Source: Aquimarina pacifica (GTDB lineage: Bacteria > Bacteroidota > Bacteroidia > Flavobacteriales > Flavobacteriaceae). Taken from it: 64,000 nucleotides of DNA. The position numbers and the translations under genes are program-made. The notes beneath the pieces are model-generated. The model was not told the origin of the DNA, searched no databases, and worked only from the letters and a program-made list of their open reading frames with translations. Within the stretch, counting starts at the first letter, position 1. Each line of letters opens with the position of its first letter. The DNA lies in contig NZ_JACC01000002.1 of assembly GCF_000520955.1 (NCBI RefSeq), positions 62,001 to 126,000 on the forward strand, written 5' to 3'. This document shows, one piece after another, positions 61,715-64,000 of the stretch.

Positions 61715-62860
61715 TTACAATTGTCGATACTCTTCTAGAATAGCATTCCAAACTAATTTTCGCTCATATCGACTGGTTATTGAATCTCTTGCATTAGAAG
61801 CTAAGGTATCTCTAAGCTCCTTATTATCGATTAGCTCATTGATACTAGAATACAGGATTTCTGAATTCTTAACAGGAATGATTTTACCATTAAGACCATC
61901 TGTAATAATTTCGTTACACCCATTAATATCAGTAACAATACTCGCTAACCCCATTGCTGCAGCTTGCATAACTACATTAGGAAATCCTTCTCTATAACTA
62001 GGGAAAGCTAAAATATCAGAAATAGAAAAATAAGGTCTTACATCATTTTGCCATCCAGCAAAAACTATACTTTTATTAGTATCAATTTCCTTTTCGGTTT
62101 CGGGTAATAGTGGATCAAGATGATTTTCTCTAATTCCTACCAAAAGAAGTTTAACCTTAGAGTTCTCTTGGCTTATTTTTTTAAAAGCAGCAATCAACTC
62201 ATTAATCCCTTTATCTTTGACCAACCTACCTACATATACTACTACCTTATCTTCTGGGTCGATTTTTAATTCGTTACGCAAACTTAAATTATCTTCTTCA
62301 CTGTATAAAGAAGGATCAAAGTGAGAAGTATCAATACCATTTGAGCTTCCGTTCGCAATTACTCTCAACTTATTCCTCTTGGTATAACCATTATCAATAA
62401 TAATTTGTTCTAATCCGAATGAATTAGGGTATATCATTGTTGCACAACTATAGGTGATTTTCTCTACAACATCCAGCAGTTTTCTTTTATTACCAGTTGC
62501 TTCTAACAATGGTAATCCGGCAATTGTATGTAATCGATGAGGAATTCCTGCCAATTTTGCCGCTAACATAGATAAAGTACCTGCTTTGGGTGTATGACTA
62601 TGTACAATATCTGGTTTGTGTTTCTTGAAGATTTTATACAACTGATATACAGCTTTGAGATCCTGAAGTGGTGTAATCTTTCTTGTCATTTCTACAGGAA
62701 TCACTTCTACTCCTTCTCGTTTTGAAACCTTATCCAAATGACCATCACCATCACTTGAAACACCAATTACAGAATAATACTGCGTCATAAACTTAAGTTG
62801 CCCTTGAAGTAAACCACCCAGAGATTTTGGAACTGTAGTAACCCTAATAATCTTGTACAT
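61715..62860 (-). CDS. Family 4 glycosyltransferase (PglA/CapM-like)
   Basis: A 381-residue GT-B glycosyltransferase of family GT4. The C-terminal domain has KVVVYVGRLVKDKGINELI, FAGWQNDVRPYFSISDILAF and PSYREGFPNVVMQAAAMG; the second Glu of the usual EX7E is Gln here, as I recall for the PglA/CapM group. N-terminal HSHTPKAGTLSMLAAKLAGI is the usual acceptor-side helix. It adds a hexosamine to a lipid-linked priming sugar in the cytoplasm. It heads the minus-strand glycan set. No C6 tract precedes it on its own strand. Confidence 0.92.
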   Translation of the reverse strand: MYKIIRVTTVPKSLGGLLQGQLKFMTQYYSVIGVSSDGDGHLDKVSKREGVEVIPVEMTRKITPLQDLKAVYQLYKIFKKHKPDIVHSHTPKAGTLSMLAAKLAGIPHRLHTIAGLPLLEATGNKRKLLDVVEKITYSCATMIYPNSFGLEQIIIDNGYTKRNKLRVIANGSSNGIDTSHFDPSLYSEEDNLSLRNELKIDPEDKVVVYVGRLVKDKGINELIAAFKKISQENSKVKLLLVGIRENHLDPLLPETEKEIDTNKSIVFAGWQNDVRPYFSISDILAFPSYREGFPNVVMQAAAMGLASIVTDINGCNEIITDGLNGKIIPVKNSEILYSSINELIDNKELRDTLASNARDSITSRYERKLVWNAILEEYRQL

Positions 62861-63163
62861 TATCTTATATTTGGATTTTATTATTGAATAAATTCAGATG
62901 CAAATATATATATATTAGAGGGAGTGTTTTTTAGATCTTTTGAAATTATTTTACAAAATAAAAAAAGTACGGTTTTACTAAATATATTTAAAGATATGTT
63001 AAAAAAAAGGTGGATATTACAGTTTTACCGTAATTAAAAAACGCTTTATTTGACAATTCAATATTTTTAACTTTTTTTTAACTTTTAAAAGCAAACTCAA
63101 CACAATTATTTTATACACCGTGCGTTACCTTAGCATAAATAACCCAAGTAAAATTCCCCCCGA
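62861..63163. other. 303-nt divergent spacer at the right part of the locus
   Basis: The region separates the GT4 gene from the truncated lipoprotein gene. It is AT-rich, contains TACGGTTTTACT and CAGTTTTACCGTAA about 60 bp apart, and ends in the C6 run immediately before the lipoprotein start. No gene is seen. Confidence 0.6.
63156..63161 (+). promoter_or_regulatory. C6 tract directly before the lipoprotein start
   Basis: AAATTCCCCCCGAATG places the C6 run 2 nt before the ATG at 63164, where a ribosome-binding site would otherwise sit. No purine-rich Shine-Dalgarno is present. Confidence 0.5.
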
Positions 63164-64000
63164 ATGAAAAATCTACCAAATTTTGTGCTGTTTATTCTGT
63201 ACCTATTATTCTTATTCTCTTGTAGTCAAGAAAATTTAGATGATCTGGTTCCTTTAGGTGTTGACGAAGTCACCGAAGAAAATATAGATGAAGAAGGAAG
63301 ACCAGAAGACGAAGAAGGAGAAGAAATAATACCTGAAGAACCTGAAAACGTGGAAACTACACCATGTGATTATGATTTAGCAAATGCAACTGCCAATTCA
63401 GTTATTGTACTAGATTGTGTTGTTGATCTTAACGGTCAAACTGTTACTTTACCCAATAATGTTGATATCCAGTTTGAAGGAGGAGATATTGTTAATGGAA
63501 CCTTAAAATTTCCTACCAGTTCTGTAACTCCTATCGACGGACGTATCCTAAATTCTTCATTGACTATAGAAGGAAGTGTAGAACTTAAAGATCCTACCTT
63601 TTACTTTTACGCAGTAAGATGGGGTATTATTGAAGGAAAGACTTCTGATGAGATTTCTCAATCTAATAAAGACATTCTACAAGAACTTATCTATTACATA
63701 AAGGATATAGGAGGAAATACTTTCTTTATTAATGCCATGGACGCATATTTTAAGGTTGATGTACCATTAAGTGTCGCTACCCCCGAACGTGCTGCTATTA
63801 CTATTCCTTCTGATTATACATTTCATATGACTGATAATACACACATAAGAATGCAACCTAATGCCTACATTAGACCTTCACTTATGTCTGTAACCGAAAA
63901 CAACAGCAATGTAGTGATTAAAGGAGGTAACCTTTATGGTGATCGAGATACACATGATTATAGTGATGGCGCAACCCATGCATGGGGACATTTATTAAAA
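63164..64000 (+). CDS. Surface lipoprotein with beta-helix (pectin-lyase-like) domain, 3' end outside window
   Basis: The gene runs off the right edge; 279 residues are visible. The N-terminus is a lipoprotein signal (LLFLFSCSQEN, acylated Cys after FS). A strongly acidic linker follows (DEVTEENIDEEGRPEDEEGE) and then a region with PNNVDIQFEGGDIVNG and GGNLYGDRDTHDYSD, typical of the start of a right-handed beta-helix as in pectin lyase-like or polysaccharide-modifying proteins. Its job may be to process or bind the glycan made by the neighbouring genes. The catalytic core is beyond the window, so the enzyme type cannot be stated. Confidence 0.8.
   Translation, partial: MKNLPNFVLFILYLLFLFSCSQENLDDLVPLGVDEVTEENIDEEGRPEDEEGEEIIPEEPENVETTPCDYDLANATANSVIVLDCVVDLNGQTVTLPNNVDIQFEGGDIVNGTLKFPTSSVTPIDGRILNSSLTIEGSVELKDPTFYFYAVRWGIIEGKTSDEISQSNKDILQELIYYIKDIGGNTFFINAMDAYFKVDVPLSVATPERAAITIPSDYTFHMTDNTHIRMQPNAYIRPSLMSVTENNSNVVIKGGNLYGDRDTHDYSDGATHAWGHLLK

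Noticed and set aside
61626..61997. 123-codon frame overlapping the GT4 gene end on the plus strand
   Set aside because: Most of it is antisense to the conserved GT4 C-terminus, and no family match is visible.
1..64000. CRISPR arrays, tRNA or rRNA genes, insertion sequences
   Set aside because: No regular spaced repeats, cloverleaf sequences, rRNA stretches or transposase-like proteins were recognised on either strand.

Overview
The window looks like part of the chromosome of a marine Bacteroidota, most likely a member of Flavobacteriaceae close to Aquimarina-type genera (genus level is inference). The evidence is the AT-rich DNA, the near absence of Shine-Dalgarno sites, several TAnnTTTG-like -7 boxes, Por/type IX secretion sorting domains on big secreted proteins, a TonB-dependent receptor, a PL6 alginate lyase, and a Wza/Wzc/CpsB set of the flavobacterial type. 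No rRNA, tRNA, CRISPR array or insertion sequence was recognised.

Layout. 1-7.4 kb: the tail of a TonB-dependent receptor, an MscS channel, a small membrane protein, a 7TM-HD phosphohydrolase, a thiolase and an NlpC/P60 peptidase. 7.4-12.4 kb: a long promoter region and a giant repeat-rich surface protein. 12.6-16.1 kb: two small regulatory units, a WYL regulator followed by two small proteins, and a TetR regulator with an SDR oxidoreductase bracketed by matching operators. 16.2-22.3 kb: a multidomain PL6 alginate lyase and a secreted metallophosphoesterase that share an upstream motif. 22.4-37.2 kb: mostly housekeeping genes (cysE-cysM, recQ, truA, cmk, lon), some unknown small secreted proteins, and an unusual solitary MreB paralogue. 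37.4-40.4 kb: an ECF sigma factor, its probable anti-sigma factor and two repetitive beta-type envelope proteins.

40.6-64 kb is one large exopolysaccharide or surface-glycan locus. Its export and control end holds a CpsB-type phosphatase, a Wzc-type tyrosine kinase and a Wza-type lipoprotein. Its sugar part resembles the Campylobacter Pgl pathway: a PglF-like dehydratase, a PglE-like aminotransferase, a PglD-like acetyltransferase fused to a flavoprotein, two PglC-like priming transferases and a PglA-like GT4. Its decoration part holds an amino-acid-type adenylation enzyme, a carrier protein, two FemAB/GNAT-fold transferases, a further GNAT-like protein, a CapK-like ligase, and an MBOAT plus SGNH pair. 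Adenylation enzyme, carrier protein, MBOAT and SGNH protein are the same four protein types as DltA, DltC, DltB and DltD. The locus may therefore load an amino or acyl group on a carrier protein and put it on a glycan; this is the best candidate for an undescribed system here.

All four runs of six C found outside genes lie upstream of surface or glycan genes, on the strand of the gene (before the giant surface protein, the aminotransferase operon, the priming-transferase operon and the right-edge lipoprotein). Shorter C5 runs precede cpsB and the MBOAT gene. They suggest one regulatory element shared by the surface programme.
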